A stretch of DNA of 14,469 nt from an uncultured Muribaculaceae bacterium (GTDB taxonomy: Bacteria; Bacteroidota; Bacteroidia; Bacteroidales; Muribaculaceae), in assembly GCA_947644475.1 (NCBI GenBank), contig CANRZQ010000038.1, positions 1 through 14,469 on the forward strand. Reading direction: 5' to 3'. The notes below the pieces were generated by a model. It was not told the DNA's origin, ran no database searches, and saw only the letters and a list, made by a program, of their open reading frames with translations. Positions 1-6,851 of this stretch are shown here, piece by piece; position 1 is the stretch's first letter; every line of letters begins with the position of its first letter. The position numbers and the translations under genes were made by a program.

Positions 1-892
1 GAGCGAATGTGGGCGTGAGTTCTGCGGCAGCGGCGGGGGCATTGTCGTCGGCGAGCGGGCCGGGGATGTACATGCCGCCCATGGCTTCGCCGTCGGCAAA
101 CTCATACACCAGTTTAGATGTGGACGTGGCGAGGTCGATGGCGTAGAGTTTCGACTCGGTCATGCTGTAACCGAGTTGGTCGACAGTGGAATTGTCCTCG
201 TTGGTGACTACAACATAGAATGTGCCGGTGGCAGTGTCGACGGCGCCTGTGGAGCGGCGCGAGGCCGTGACGCCGAGGTTGGCGAGCGTTTCGGTGGAGC
301 CGTTGATTTTGTCCACTTTGAGGAAATTGCCGGCCATGTCCACGGCGTAGATCTGGCCCGAGCGGTCGCAGCCGAGAGCAATCCACGGAGTGTCGACAGC
401 CTTTATGGCATAGCGTTTGCCGGTGCCTTCGTCGATAGTGCCGAAGACGAAGCCGCCGGCTGTCTCGCCAAGATCGGGGTCGGTGGAGAAGCATCCGAAT
501 ATTTTGGCCGTGGTGTGGTCGTAGGCAAGGTCGGTGGCTACGCCTTGGGTGGTGCCGAAGATTTGCGAGTTATAGGCCCAGGTGTCGGGCTTGAATGTGA
601 AGTGGGTTATGTCGGCCCATGCGCCGTAGTTCATCTCCTTGGTGCAGAAATAGAAATCTTCGGTCATGGTTCCGCCGCCCGAGGCGTCGAGGTCGACGTC
701 CTCTTTTACCAGTGAGCGGCTGTAAGAGCCGAGGGGGAAACTGTATATTCCGGTCTCGGAATAGGTGTCGCCCCATTCTTTCCATTCGTTGGTGCTGTAA
801 ACAGACGCATAGAACATTTTCCCTGCGTCTTGCGAAAATACCGCCAGGGCCGACATCGCGGCGGCTGCGGAAACGAGTAGTCGTATTTTCAT
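1..892 (-). CDS. Secreted propeller/FN3-type protein, partial (C-terminus off the left edge)
   Basis: The reading frame runs from an ATG at 892 off the window edge, giving 297 codons with no stop. Residues 1-20 form a signal peptide (MKIRLLVSAAAAMSALAVFS, cut before QDAG), so the product is exported. The next ~260 residues repeat short blade-like units such as GQIYAVDMAGNFLKVD and KLYAIDLATSTSKLVYEF, each followed by Gly/Asp turns, which suggests a beta-propeller-like fold. The visible end, AAELTPTFA, resembles the start of the FN3-like repeats that follow such propellers in Bacteroidales surface proteins; that part is inference. It starts 13 bp after the symporter stop, so it is probably the last visible gene of the tatA-tatC-symporter operon. 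No catalytic residues can be named and substrate or partner is unknown. Confidence 0.75.
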   Translation of the reverse strand, partial: MKIRLLVSAAAAMSALAVFSQDAGKMFYASVYSTNEWKEWGDTYSETGIYSFPLGSYSRSLVKEDVDLDASGGGTMTEDFYFCTKEMNYGAWADITHFTFKPDTWAYNSQIFGTTQGVATDLAYDHTTAKIFGCFSTDPDLGETAGGFVFGTIDEGTGKRYAIKAVDTPWIALGCDRSGQIYAVDMAGNFLKVDKINGSTETLANLGVTASRRSTGAVDTATGTFYVVVTNEDNSTVDQLGYSMTESKLYAIDLATSTSKLVYEFADGEAMGGMYIPGPLADDNAPAAAAELTPTFA

Positions 893-905
893 ATATCTAT
901 ATCTA

Positions 906-2084
906 TTATTGAATGGTGGTTTTAGTTTTTTTGCCGAAGAATCGGTCGACAATCTGGGCAATGGCGCCGTCGCCGGTGACATTGCAGGCTGTGCCAAACG
1001 AGTCCATGGCTATGTAGAGGGCTATCATCAGGGCGTTGTCGGCCTCGGAGAAGCCGAGCATCGACGACAGCAGCCCAAGCGACGCCATGATTGCCCCGCC
1101 GGGCACGCCCGGGGCGGCTATGATGGTGATGCCGAGCATGGAGATGAAGCCGGCAAACATCGAGAAGTCGTAATCCATGCCGCGCGTTATCATCAGGGCC
1201 AGTGCGCACGCCACGATTTTGAGCGTGGAGCCCGACATGTGGATTGTGGCGCAGAGAGGCACGGTGAACCCGGCCACGTCCTTGTCGACGCCGAGGGCTA
1301 TGGTGCGTTTGAGCGTCACCGGTATTGTGGCTGCCGACGACTGTGTGCCAAGGGCCGTGAAATAGGCCGGGAGCATCGTGACAATGGCCCGGAAGGGATT
1401 TTTTCCCGAGAAACAGGCCGCGATGCAGTACTGGAGCACGAGGATGCCGACGTGGAGCACGAAAATCACGGCTATTATCTTTATAAAGGTGAGCAGGATG
1501 GGGCCTACCTGGCCGCTTACCGTCATGTTAAGGAAGATGCCGAAGATGTAGAGCGGAAGCAGGGGGATGATGGCCCGGTTGATAGTCCAGGAAATCACAT
1601 CGCGGAAATTGTCGAGTCCGCGGCGCAGCGACTCGCCGCCGGTCATGGCTGTGCCCAGTCCGAGGACAAAGGCAAGCACCAGGGCTGTCATCACGGTCAT
1701 CATGGGCGTGATGTCCATCACGAAGAATGGCGCGAGGGTCACGGCCGAGGCTTCGGCCTGCAAGTAGCGGTCGACCGATATGAGCGAGGGAAAGAGCGAG
1801 GCGCCCGTAAGGTAACTTATTAGGCCGGCCATGATAGTGAATCCGTAGGCGATAGCGGCGGTGAAAAGCAGCATCTTTCCGGCGCGGCGGCCTATGTCGG
1901 CGATTGCCGGAGCCACGAATCCCACTATAAGCAGGGGGATTATGAAGCCGAGAAATTCAGAGAAAACGCCATTGAAGGTGATGAAGTAGCGGGAGAGCAT
2001 GTCGGGGAAGACATGTCCGGCCCCGATGCCAAGGGCCATGGCTATGAGTATCTTTACGAGCAGTCCGGGTCGGCGCAGTTTCAT
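906..2084 (-). CDS. Dicarboxylate/amino acid:cation symporter family protein (DAACS, PF00375)
   Basis: This 392-aa, strongly hydrophobic inner-membrane protein has the signature regions of the sodium:dicarboxylate symporter family. These are TQSSAATIPVTL (hairpin 1, residues ~247-258), PLCATIHMSGSTLK (TM7, ~276-289) and a TM8 motif with D361, T365, N368 and D372 (MDSFGTACNVTGD). It should move a small carboxylate or amino acid with a coupling cation. Two positions are unusual. The NMDGT sodium-site motif is HMSGS here, and the TM8 Arg that binds acidic side chains in GltPh (R397) is Gly364. A glutamate or aspartate substrate is therefore doubtful, and a neutral substrate or changed coupling is possible. 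I chose Met at 2084 because the upstream ATG at 2102 would put a tandem nonamer repeat inside the gene; 2102 remains possible. It follows tatC closely. Confidence 0.88.
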   Translation of the reverse strand: MKLRRPGLLVKILIAMALGIGAGHVFPDMLSRYFITFNGVFSEFLGFIIPLLIVGFVAPAIADIGRRAGKMLLFTAAIAYGFTIMAGLISYLTGASLFPSLISVDRYLQAEASAVTLAPFFVMDITPMMTVMTALVLAFVLGLGTAMTGGESLRRGLDNFRDVISWTINRAIIPLLPLYIFGIFLNMTVSGQVGPILLTFIKIIAVIFVLHVGILVLQYCIAACFSGKNPFRAIVTMLPAYFTALGTQSSAATIPVTLKRTIALGVDKDVAGFTVPLCATIHMSGSTLKIVACALALMITRGMDYDFSMFAGFISMLGITIIAAPGVPGGAIMASLGLLSSMLGFSEADNALMIALYIAMDSFGTACNVTGDGAIAQIVDRFFGKKTKTTIQ

Positions 2085-2092
2085 GGTGGTTA

Positions 2093-2119
2093 ATAAGGTC
2101 ATTAAGGTCCTTAAAGTCT
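2093..2119. repeat. Tandem 9-bp repeat, three copies
   Basis: Three adjacent nonamers read ATAAGGTCA, TTAAGGTCC and TTAAAGTCT. They lie between the tatC stop (2120-2122) and the preferred symporter start at 2084. A weaker fourth unit may continue into the tatC stop. Whether it is only simple-repeat slippage or a recurring intergenic element cannot be told from one window. Confidence 0.55.
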
Positions 2120-2932
2120 TTAAATGTTATTGTCGGTTTCATCGCCTTTCGGCACGAGCAGGGCGGAGGCTTCCCAGAGGGTGTAGATCGGGAAGAACAC
2201 AATGGCGAGGGTCATGATGTCGCCCGTGGGGGTGATTACGGCGGCCACGATGAGAAGAGCCACAATGGCGTGGCGGCGGTAGGTGGTGAAGAAATCGCGG
2301 CGCAGGATGCCGATTTTGCCGAGCAGCCAGGCTACGAGGGGAAGTTCGAACACTATGCCCATCGAGAGCACCAAGGTGTAGAACGCGTCCATATATGATG
2401 TGAGCGACACGGTCTGCACTATCGCCGTGCTCAGCTGATAGTCGGCAAGAAACCGCACGGCCAGCGGAAACACAAGAAAATAGCCCACGGCCATGCCGAG
2501 GTAGAACATCAAGTTGCCGAAAAGAAAGGCTATGCGCGCCCCGCGTTTCTCCTTCTCATACAGGCCCGGCGCCACAAACTGCCAAAGCAGGTATACGACA
2601 ATGGGAAATCCCACAATAAACGCGGCCCAGAGCGACGACGACATGTGAATCATGAACTGCGACGCGAGTTCGATATTGATAAGCTCGATATGGAACGACG
2701 GGTCGCCAAGGTCGGGCAAAAGCGAGCCGTCGCCCTCGATGACGGCAAAAAGGCGATATAGGATGAAATCGCCCGAGCATGGCGCGCAAATGATATTGTC
2801 GAACACCCAGGGCATCACCGCAAAAAAAGCCATTGCCAGCACAAGCAACAGCCCGGCGATTTTCATAATCACCGAGCGCAACGCGTCGAGATGAGCCCAG
2901 AAACTCATCTCCTGGTCGGCTGCGGATGCCAT
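2120..2932 (-). CDS. tatC: Sec-independent protein translocase TatC
   Basis: The 270-aa product is the receptor subunit of the twin-arginine translocase. It sits in the inner membrane, binds RR signal peptides and exports folded proteins with TatA. Visible hallmarks are the N-terminal MSFWAHLDALR (residues 9-19), FVAPGLYEKEKRGA (119-132) with E128 at the signal-peptide-binding position, E196 in MGIVFELPLV, and VITPTGD near residue 238. About six membrane segments are evident. The first periplasmic loop (~residues 45-95) is long. The start ATG at 2932 shares its A with the tatA stop (TGATG), indicating translational coupling. The stop is 35 bp before the preferred symporter start. No TatB gene is present here, in line with TatA-TatC systems lacking a separate TatB. 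Confidence 0.97.
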   Translation of the reverse strand: MASAADQEMSFWAHLDALRSVIMKIAGLLLVLAMAFFAVMPWVFDNIICAPCSGDFILYRLFAVIEGDGSLLPDLGDPSFHIELINIELASQFMIHMSSSLWAAFIVGFPIVVYLLWQFVAPGLYEKEKRGARIAFLFGNLMFYLGMAVGYFLVFPLAVRFLADYQLSTAIVQTVSLTSYMDAFYTLVLSMGIVFELPLVAWLLGKIGILRRDFFTTYRRHAIVALLIVAAVITPTGDIMTLAIVFFPIYTLWEASALLVPKGDETDNNI

Positions 2933-3186
2933 CAGCGTGCTTCTTCTATTTTTTCAGCGGCAGCCTTGTCGGAGCCGGTGCCTTTGTCGGCCCGCTGCAC
3001 CTCGCGGTTTATTTCCTCCTTGGCGTCCTCTATGCCCTGCTTGAAACTGTGGATGCCCTTGCCGATATTGCGCATCATCGAGGGAATCCGCTTGGCGCCG
3101 AAAAGCAGGAGCACCGCCAGTGCTATAACAATAAATTCCCAGCCGCGGAGTCCGCCTATAAACGAATATATAAGAATCGTTTCCAT
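2932..3186 (-). CDS. tatA: Twin-arginine translocase pore subunit TatA
   Basis: This is an 84-aa protein with one N-terminal membrane helix (about residues 14-30, GWEFIVIALAVLLLFGAKR), the FGxKR/P hinge (FGAKRIP, 29-35) and an amphipathic helix (MMRNIGKGIHSFKQG). A charged, Ala/Glu/Lys-rich cytoplasmic tail follows. This is the classic TatA layout and size. TatA oligomers form the translocation path after TatC binds the substrate. The frame stays open upstream to 3537, but that extension runs through fabD on the other strand and is not Tat-like. METILIYSF at 3186 is therefore the start. It is the first gene of the minus-strand operon and is divergent from fabD across 150 bp. Confidence 0.95.
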   Translation of the reverse strand: METILIYSFIGGLRGWEFIVIALAVLLLFGAKRIPSMMRNIGKGIHSFKQGIEDAKEEINREVQRADKGTGSDKAAAEKIEEAR

Positions 3187-3269
3187 AAAGAAATGTAAGA
3201 GATATGTTTGGTTGATGAGGATATTAAAACTTTGTGGCCGTAAAGTTACGCTATTTCGGGGAAAATTTG

Positions 3270-3277
3270 TAACTTTG
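3270..3277 (+). promoter_or_regulatory. Candidate -7 box upstream of fabD
   Basis: TAACTTTG matches the Bacteroidetes -7 consensus TAnnTTTG and lies 59 bp before the fabD ATG, in the tatA-fabD divergent gap. No clear TTTG -33 box is seen at 19-21 bp spacing, so this is suggestive only. Confidence 0.45.
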
Positions 3278-3336
3278 CATCCGATTTTCATCACTTTTAG
3301 ATATTTTTGACATTTAAAAGCAAAATAATAAATAAA

Positions 3337-4215
3337 ATGAACGCTTACGTATTTCCCGGACAAGGCGCCCAGTTTGTGGGCATGGGCAAGGATCTCTACG
3401 ACAACAATGCCGAGGCCCGCGCAATGTTCGAACGCGCCAACGAAATCCTCGGCTTCCGCATCACCGACCTGATGTTCGAAGGCACCGACGAGGACCTTCG
3501 CCAGACCCGCGTGACCCAACCCGCCATCTTCCTCCACTCAGTGATTCTCGCCCGCACCCTCGGCGACGAATTCCGTCCCGACATGACCGCCGGTCACTCC
3601 CTGGGTGAATTCTCGGCCCTCGTCACAGCCGGAGCCCTCGACTTCGAAGACGGCCTCCGTCTCGTTTCCGCTCGCGCCATGGCCATGCAGAAAGCCTGCG
3701 AGCTCAAGCCCTCAACAATGGCCGCCGTGCTCGCCCTCGCCGACGAAAAAGTGGAAGAAATATGCGCCGCCGTGCCCGGCATCGTTGTATGTGCCAACTA
3801 CAACTGCCCCGGCCAGCTCGTAATCTCCGGCGAAATCGAAGCCATCGACGCAGCCTGCGCCGCCGCTCTCGAAGCCGGTGCCAAACGCGCCCTCAAACTC
3901 AAAGTGGGCGGTGCGTTCCACTCGCCCTGCATGGAGCCGGCCCGCGCCGAACTCGCAGCCGCCATCGAGGCCACCGAATTCCACACCCCGGTATGCCCCG
4001 TCTACCAGAACGTCGACGCCCTTCCCCATACCGACCCCGGCGAAATCAAGGCCAACCTCGTGGCACAGCTCACCGCCCCCGTGCGCTGGACACAGACCGT
4101 GCGCAACATGATTGCCGACGGCGCCGACCGCTTCATCGAAATCGGCCCCGGCAAAGTGCTCCAGGGCCTCGTTGCCAAAATCTCCCGCGACGTAGCCACC
4201 GAAGGCCGCCAGTAA
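3337..4215 (+). CDS. fabD: Malonyl-CoA:ACP transacylase FabD
   Basis: The 292-aa enzyme moves the malonyl group from CoA to acyl carrier protein for fatty acid synthesis in the cytosol. The start MNAYVFPGQGAQFVGMG is the canonical FabD N-terminus; an in-frame ATG 30 bp upstream adds a non-conserved leader and is rejected. The active site is complete. Ser88 is the nucleophile in GHSLGE, Arg113 lies in SARAMAMQ, and His195 lies in GGAFHSPCM; the NCPGQLVISG segment (~156-165) is also conserved. Length is typical. It is a single-gene transcription unit, with a candidate promoter at 3270 and a strong terminator at 4238. Codons are GC-rich, as in the other housekeeping genes here. Confidence 0.98.
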   Translation: MNAYVFPGQGAQFVGMGKDLYDNNAEARAMFERANEILGFRITDLMFEGTDEDLRQTRVTQPAIFLHSVILARTLGDEFRPDMTAGHSLGEFSALVTAGALDFEDGLRLVSARAMAMQKACELKPSTMAAVLALADEKVEEICAAVPGIVVCANYNCPGQLVISGEIEAIDAACAAALEAGAKRALKLKVGGAFHSPCMEPARAELAAAIEATEFHTPVCPVYQNVDALPHTDPGEIKANLVAQLTAPVRWTQTVRNMIADGADRFIEIGPGKVLQGLVAKISRDVATEGRQ

Positions 4216-4237
4216 TTCCACCTCACATACAATCACC

Positions 4238-4273
4238 AAAAAGGATTTGCGCACCCCGCAAATCCTTTTTTTT
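4238..4273 (+). terminator. Intrinsic terminator of fabD
   Basis: A perfect 14-bp stem pairs AAAAAGGATTTGCG (4238-4251) with CGCAAATCCTTTTT (4257-4270) around a 5-nt loop, followed by more T residues. It lies 23 bp after the fabD stop. Confidence 0.93.
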
Positions 4274-4299
4274 CGCGGATTGCAATTAACGATTAGAGT

Positions 4300-4325
4300 G
4301 TAGGGACACACGGCTCGTGCGTCCG
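4300..4325 (+). repeat. REP-like palindromic repeat, copy 1
   Basis: The unit starts GTAGGGAC and ends CGTGCGTCCG, with an inverted repeat around a GCT centre. It differs by one base from the copies at 11272 and 11340. It sits between the fabD terminator and the next gene. No IS200-like REP transposase is in the window. Confidence 0.75.
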
Positions 4326-4372
4326 GTTCAAGTAATTATTTCACGAAAAAAACATTTATCAAGAAAAAATTG

Positions 4373-4380
4373 TATTTTTG
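4373..4380 (+). promoter_or_regulatory. Candidate -7 box for the DUF3828-like gene
   Basis: TATTTTTG fits TAnnTTTG and lies 28 bp before the ATG at 4408, a good position for a short leader. No convincing -33 box is seen. Confidence 0.45.
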
Positions 4381-4407
4381 TGCTGTAAAAAACAATTTGA
4401 TAAAACT

Positions 4408-4827
4408 ATGAAACATTGCATTTCTCTGATTATGCTCATTGTTGCCGTCGTTGCATCGTGGGCGGGGGATAACGCGGCTGCGTCGACGGAAAGTCAGATT
4501 AAGGCCTTCTATGTCGCGTATATGCACAACGTGGAAAACAATCCGGCTGCCAACGGGCCGCTGCTGCAAAAGCACATGACGCCCGAGGCGATTGTCCGGC
4601 TTCATGAATACATGGAGCAGCACGATTTCGACGCCGTAATCAATGCCCAGGACGTATGCGCCCATGGCATAGAATCGCTGAAAGTGACGCCCGTCGAAGA
4701 AAATTGCTACTTCGTGACATACAAATGGGACGAAACGAGCGAGCCCACGATGATTTGCGTCAAAGCCGTTGATGCCGACGGCCTCCTGCGCATCTCCGAC
4801 ATCATCCCCCTCCCCCTCGAAAACTGA
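4408..4827 (+). CDS. Small secreted protein, DUF3828-like
   Basis: This 139-aa protein starts with a signal peptide (MKHCISLIMLIVAVVASWA, then GDNA), so it is exported to the periplasm or beyond. The mature part is acidic and compact. It carries features I associate with DUF3828: an N-terminal IKAFYVAYMHNVENN helix, LLQKHMTPEAI, and a central DFDAVINAQDV block. A beta-rich C-terminal half (KVTPVEENCYFVTYKW, then ICVKAV) follows. The family assignment is by memory of its pattern and its role is unknown. An in-frame ATG at 4378 would add ten residues before the signal peptide but overlaps the -7 box, so 4408 is preferred. It has its own promoter box and terminator and is probably monocistronic. 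Confidence 0.82.
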   Translation: MKHCISLIMLIVAVVASWAGDNAAASTESQIKAFYVAYMHNVENNPAANGPLLQKHMTPEAIVRLHEYMEQHDFDAVINAQDVCAHGIESLKVTPVEENCYFVTYKWDETSEPTMICVKAVDADGLLRISDIIPLPLEN

Positions 4828-4867
4828 TTTTTTTGCAGCGTCGACGGAAATCACTTACTCATATCAT

Positions 4868-4906
4868 AAAACAGAATTTGCCTATTATACGCAAATTCTG
4901 TTTTTT
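4868..4906 (+). terminator. Intrinsic terminator after the DUF3828-like gene
   Basis: A 14-bp stem pairs AAAACAGAATTTGC (4868-4881) with GCAAATTCTGTTTT (4891-4904) around a 9-nt loop, and a T run follows. Confidence 0.9.
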
Positions 4907-4915
4907 CTTCAAATA

Positions 4916-4947
4916 TTTGTTAGTTCAGATTAAATTACATATCTTTG
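4916..4947 (+). promoter_or_regulatory. Full Bacteroidetes-type promoter (TTTG-N20-TATCTTTG)
   Basis: TTTG at 4916-4919 and TATCTTTG at 4940-4947 are separated by 20 bp. Both boxes and the spacing match the Bacteroides housekeeping promoter consensus. Transcription should start near 4951. No gene of normal size starts just downstream, which points to an RNA gene. Confidence 0.75.
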
Positions 4948-4950
4948 CGC

Positions 4951-5035
4951 TGACCCTGCGCCGTGGGTGCTTCGGAAGAGAAACCACATGCCTTGATAGC
5001 GGGACGAGTAGCAAGTACGGATCCTGCGCTTTTTG
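4951..5035 (+). ncRNA. Candidate structured small RNA, about 85 nt
   Basis: This stretch is bounded by a consensus promoter and an intrinsic terminator and has no convincing coding frame. It can form a GUGG/CCAC helix (4963-4966 with 4983-4986) closed near CUUCGGAAG. Its 3' end is the terminator hairpin. A second copy of the terminator's 3' arm sequence (CCTGCGC, 4955-4961) near the 5' end could compete for the AGCGGG arm, so alternative folds are possible. It could be a free-standing RNA or a leader. I cannot match it to SRP RNA, 6S or Bacteroidales-1 RNA by eye. Confidence 0.5.
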
Positions 5036-5040
5036 TTTTT
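4998..5040 (+). terminator. Intrinsic terminator of the candidate small RNA
   Basis: AGCGGGA (4998-5004) pairs with TCC..CGCT (5022-5030, with a TG bulge), followed by TTTTTGTTTTT. Confidence 0.65.
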
Positions 5041-5078
5041 ACCCGTATGCAAAGGGGGTCGGCATACACACAATACCA

Positions 5079-5323
5079 TGATAACTATGGCCCAAGACAG
5101 ACGAAGATATTGTCGATTCGTTGTTTAACGGTATCGTAAGTTTAATTACTTGAATTTTCACCTCGCTTAACTCATTGGATTCTTAATCATGGGGCTTATA
5201 GGCTTGATAGTCGGCTTGTTCAAGAGGTCGAACGACAGTGCGCCCGCGCAATAAAAAATATGGCGGAATTCGAAAAGCCGGTAACAGAGTAGGAAATGGA
5301 GTAACCGAACGTCCAACAACCGG
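5079..5323 (+). pseudogene. Debris of decayed small genes
   Basis: No intact gene of normal size is present between 5041 and 5353, but several protein-like fragments are. One frame near 5100-5150 reads KTDEDIVDSLFNGIVSLIT before a TGA. A shifted frame then gives a 21-aa hydrophobic peptide at 5190-5255 (starts MGLIGLIVGLFKR, stop TAA). At 5260 another frame reads MAEFEKPVTE, stop TAG, EME, stop TAA, PNVQQPG. The first two could be one small amphipathic protein broken by a stop and a frameshift. The third could be the start of another. Each stop could come from a C-to-T change in CGA, CAG or CAA. The 21-aa peptide alone could be a real short gene. The products are not recognised. Confidence 0.35.
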
Positions 5324-5353
5324 GTAGGATTCAAACAAAATATCTAAGATTTC

Positions 5354-5455
5354 ATGGTAGAAGAAATTAAGTCAGGCGTAGCATATGATGCTATTGACAT
5401 GGAATTTGTTCCTGGAAGCGATTATTGCAATCCTTGCGGTAATATGTGCGACTAA
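5354..5455 (+). CDS. Candidate RiPP precursor peptide, 33 aa, Cys-rich C-terminus
   Basis: An ATG at 5354 and TAA at 5453 give 33 residues. Residues 1-15 (MVEEIKSGVAYDAID) are acidic and Cys-free, like a leader. Residues 16-33 (MEFVPGSDYCNPCGNMCD) hold all three Cys in a CxxCxxxC pattern, with Gly, Asn and a terminal Asp. A Cys/Asn-rich tail immediately upstream of a SPASM-type radical SAM peptide maturase is the standard layout of radical SAM RiPPs. The tail is the likely core, with Cys thiols available for thioether crosslinks. The gene lies 77 bp before the maturase, with a stable hairpin between them. No clean promoter box is seen directly upstream. I do not recognise a named precursor family, so the assignment rests on context and composition. 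Confidence 0.68.
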   Translation: MVEEIKSGVAYDAIDMEFVPGSDYCNPCGNMCD

Positions 5456-5470
5456 ACACATCCGAATTGA

Positions 5471-5511
5471 ATGGGGAGAGAAATGAATATCTAATTTGTT
5501 GCTCCCCCCAT
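5471..5511 (+). promoter_or_regulatory. Hairpin between precursor and maturase genes
   Basis: ATGGGGAG (5471-5478) pairs with CTCCCCCCAT (5502-5511) with two unpaired C, around a 23-nt loop. No T tract follows, so it is more likely a 3'-end stabiliser or partial attenuator than a full terminator. Such an element would let the peptide mRNA exceed the enzyme mRNA. Confidence 0.5.
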
Positions 5512-5532
5512 CTTGCTTAAAAAAATATTTAA

Positions 5533-6843
5533 ATGAAAGAATCAAAATATAATATATATTTCAAACGAAAAAATCGCTGGTATATATATAATGCATTATC
5601 ATGTGCAATAATTGCGTGCGAGGAATCATTGATTAATGCTTTAAAAATAGGTGAATGGTGTTCCTTGACAGAATCATCAATATGTCTTTTAAAAAAGAAC
5701 GGATGTATTGTGTCTGATGACCTTGACGAAACGGCAGTATTTAAAAAGTATTTTAATTCTATTCAGTATTGCAGTAATCCGGAGGAGTTGCGATTGGTTA
5801 TACTTCCCACATATCAATGTAATTTACGGTGTACGTATTGTTTTGAGGAAGATTGTAAAGATTTAGCTGTAATACTTACAGAGGATAAGATTGCTCAAAT
5901 TGTATCGTTTGTCAAATCTGAACTATCTGCACCGGGAAGGGATTATAAACGTATTGCTATAACATTGTTTGGAGGAGAACCCTTTCTTTTCCCGGACATT
6001 TGCATCGAAATAATGGAAAAGATGTGTTTGATATGCAAGGAATACAATATGGAATTAAAGGCCTCTGCAATAACGAATGCGACTTTAATCAATGAAAACC
6101 TTGTGGAAAGACTGATCAAACCGTATCAGATTCGTCTTCAAATAACTCTTGACGGAGAAAAAATCTCGCATGACAAAAAACGCGTTTATGCCAATGGAAT
6201 GGGGTCCTATGACAGGGTGGTTTGCGCTATTGACTTGCTCAATGTAAAAGGGTGTGCTCATCTTATAGATTTACGTTTGAATGTGGATAGAGACAATATT
6301 GAAAGCATTGGGAATGTATTTGAAAAATTCGCTTTAAGAACTAACTATATGTATGTCGGCCTTTTACGAGCAGCAGGTCATAATGGATGCAATTCAGATC
6401 AATGTATCGATGATAATGACTATCTAATAAATATACGTCCGGCAATTCTCCCTATACTAAATAAATATAAGGCAGCAAAAAGATATGTGCCATTTGGAAA
6501 GCAACGTCCATGTGCATTAACAAGAAACGGTTGCTTTATTATAGATTCATTGCTTGATGTTTATAAGTGCGACAATCTTGTAGGACAATCCAAATATGCA
6601 GTTGGTCGGATAGTCAATGGCAGATTGCGTTATAATTCTCAATTTTACTCACAAACAACGTGGACTCCATTTGATAATATAAAATGTCTTAAATGTAAAT
6701 TGCTTCCTGCTTGCGGGAAAAGTTGTGCCTATAAATGTCTTCTGGCAAATAATGACATTAATGAACCAACGTGTTCCATGACAGAGGGTCAACTGATAGA
6801 AAGAATTAAAGCGTATTTAGACGAACAGGAAATGAAATCATAG
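5533..6843 (+). CDS. Radical SAM/SPASM peptide maturase
   Basis: This 436-aa cytosolic enzyme should use S-adenosylmethionine and an Fe-S cluster to start radical chemistry on a peptide. The N-terminal ~85 residues (KYNIYF, then YIYNALSCAI) form the small beta domain that precedes the barrel in many Bacteroidales peptide maturases. The CxxxCxxC cluster ligands are C96, C100 and C103 (CNLRCTYCFEE), and GGEP is at 147-150. The C-terminal SPASM domain for auxiliary clusters shows C327, C334, C346, C385, C388, C394, C398, C402 and C414. The nearby 33-aa Cys-rich peptide is the likely substrate. A thioether (sactipeptide/ranthipeptide-like) crosslink is a reasonable guess, but the bond type cannot be read from sequence. 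Codons are AT-rich (AGA, TTA, ATA), unlike the flanks. The start at 5533 follows an A-rich leader. Confidence 0.92.
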   Translation: MKESKYNIYFKRKNRWYIYNALSCAIIACEESLINALKIGEWCSLTESSICLLKKNGCIVSDDLDETAVFKKYFNSIQYCSNPEELRLVILPTYQCNLRCTYCFEEDCKDLAVILTEDKIAQIVSFVKSELSAPGRDYKRIAITLFGGEPFLFPDICIEIMEKMCLICKEYNMELKASAITNATLINENLVERLIKPYQIRLQITLDGEKISHDKKRVYANGMGSYDRVVCAIDLLNVKGCAHLIDLRLNVDRDNIESIGNVFEKFALRTNYMYVGLLRAAGHNGCNSDQCIDDNDYLINIRPAILPILNKYKAAKRYVPFGKQRPCALTRNGCFIIDSLLDVYKCDNLVGQSKYAVGRIVNGRLRYNSQFYSQTTWTPFDNIKCLKCKLLPACGKSCAYKCLLANNDINEPTCSMTEGQLIERIKAYLDEQEMKS

Positions 6844-6851
6844 ATCTTTAA

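Noticed and set aside
909..1823. Long plus-strand open frame opposite the symporter
   Set aside because: His/Gly/Glu-rich translation with no domain; it is the GC-rich antisense shadow of a clear membrane transporter.
2932..3537. 201-aa version of TatA
   Set aside because: The extra 117 residues run antisense through fabD and across its promoter; TatA proper starts at 3186.
4833..5081. 82-aa plus-strand open frame
   Set aside because: It reads through an intrinsic terminator, a full promoter and the candidate RNA gene, and its translation is not protein-like.
5079..5129. 16-aa frame starting MITMAQ, similar in its first bases to the region at 8376
   Set aside because: The shared stretch is only about a dozen bases; probably chance rather than a duplicated gene end.
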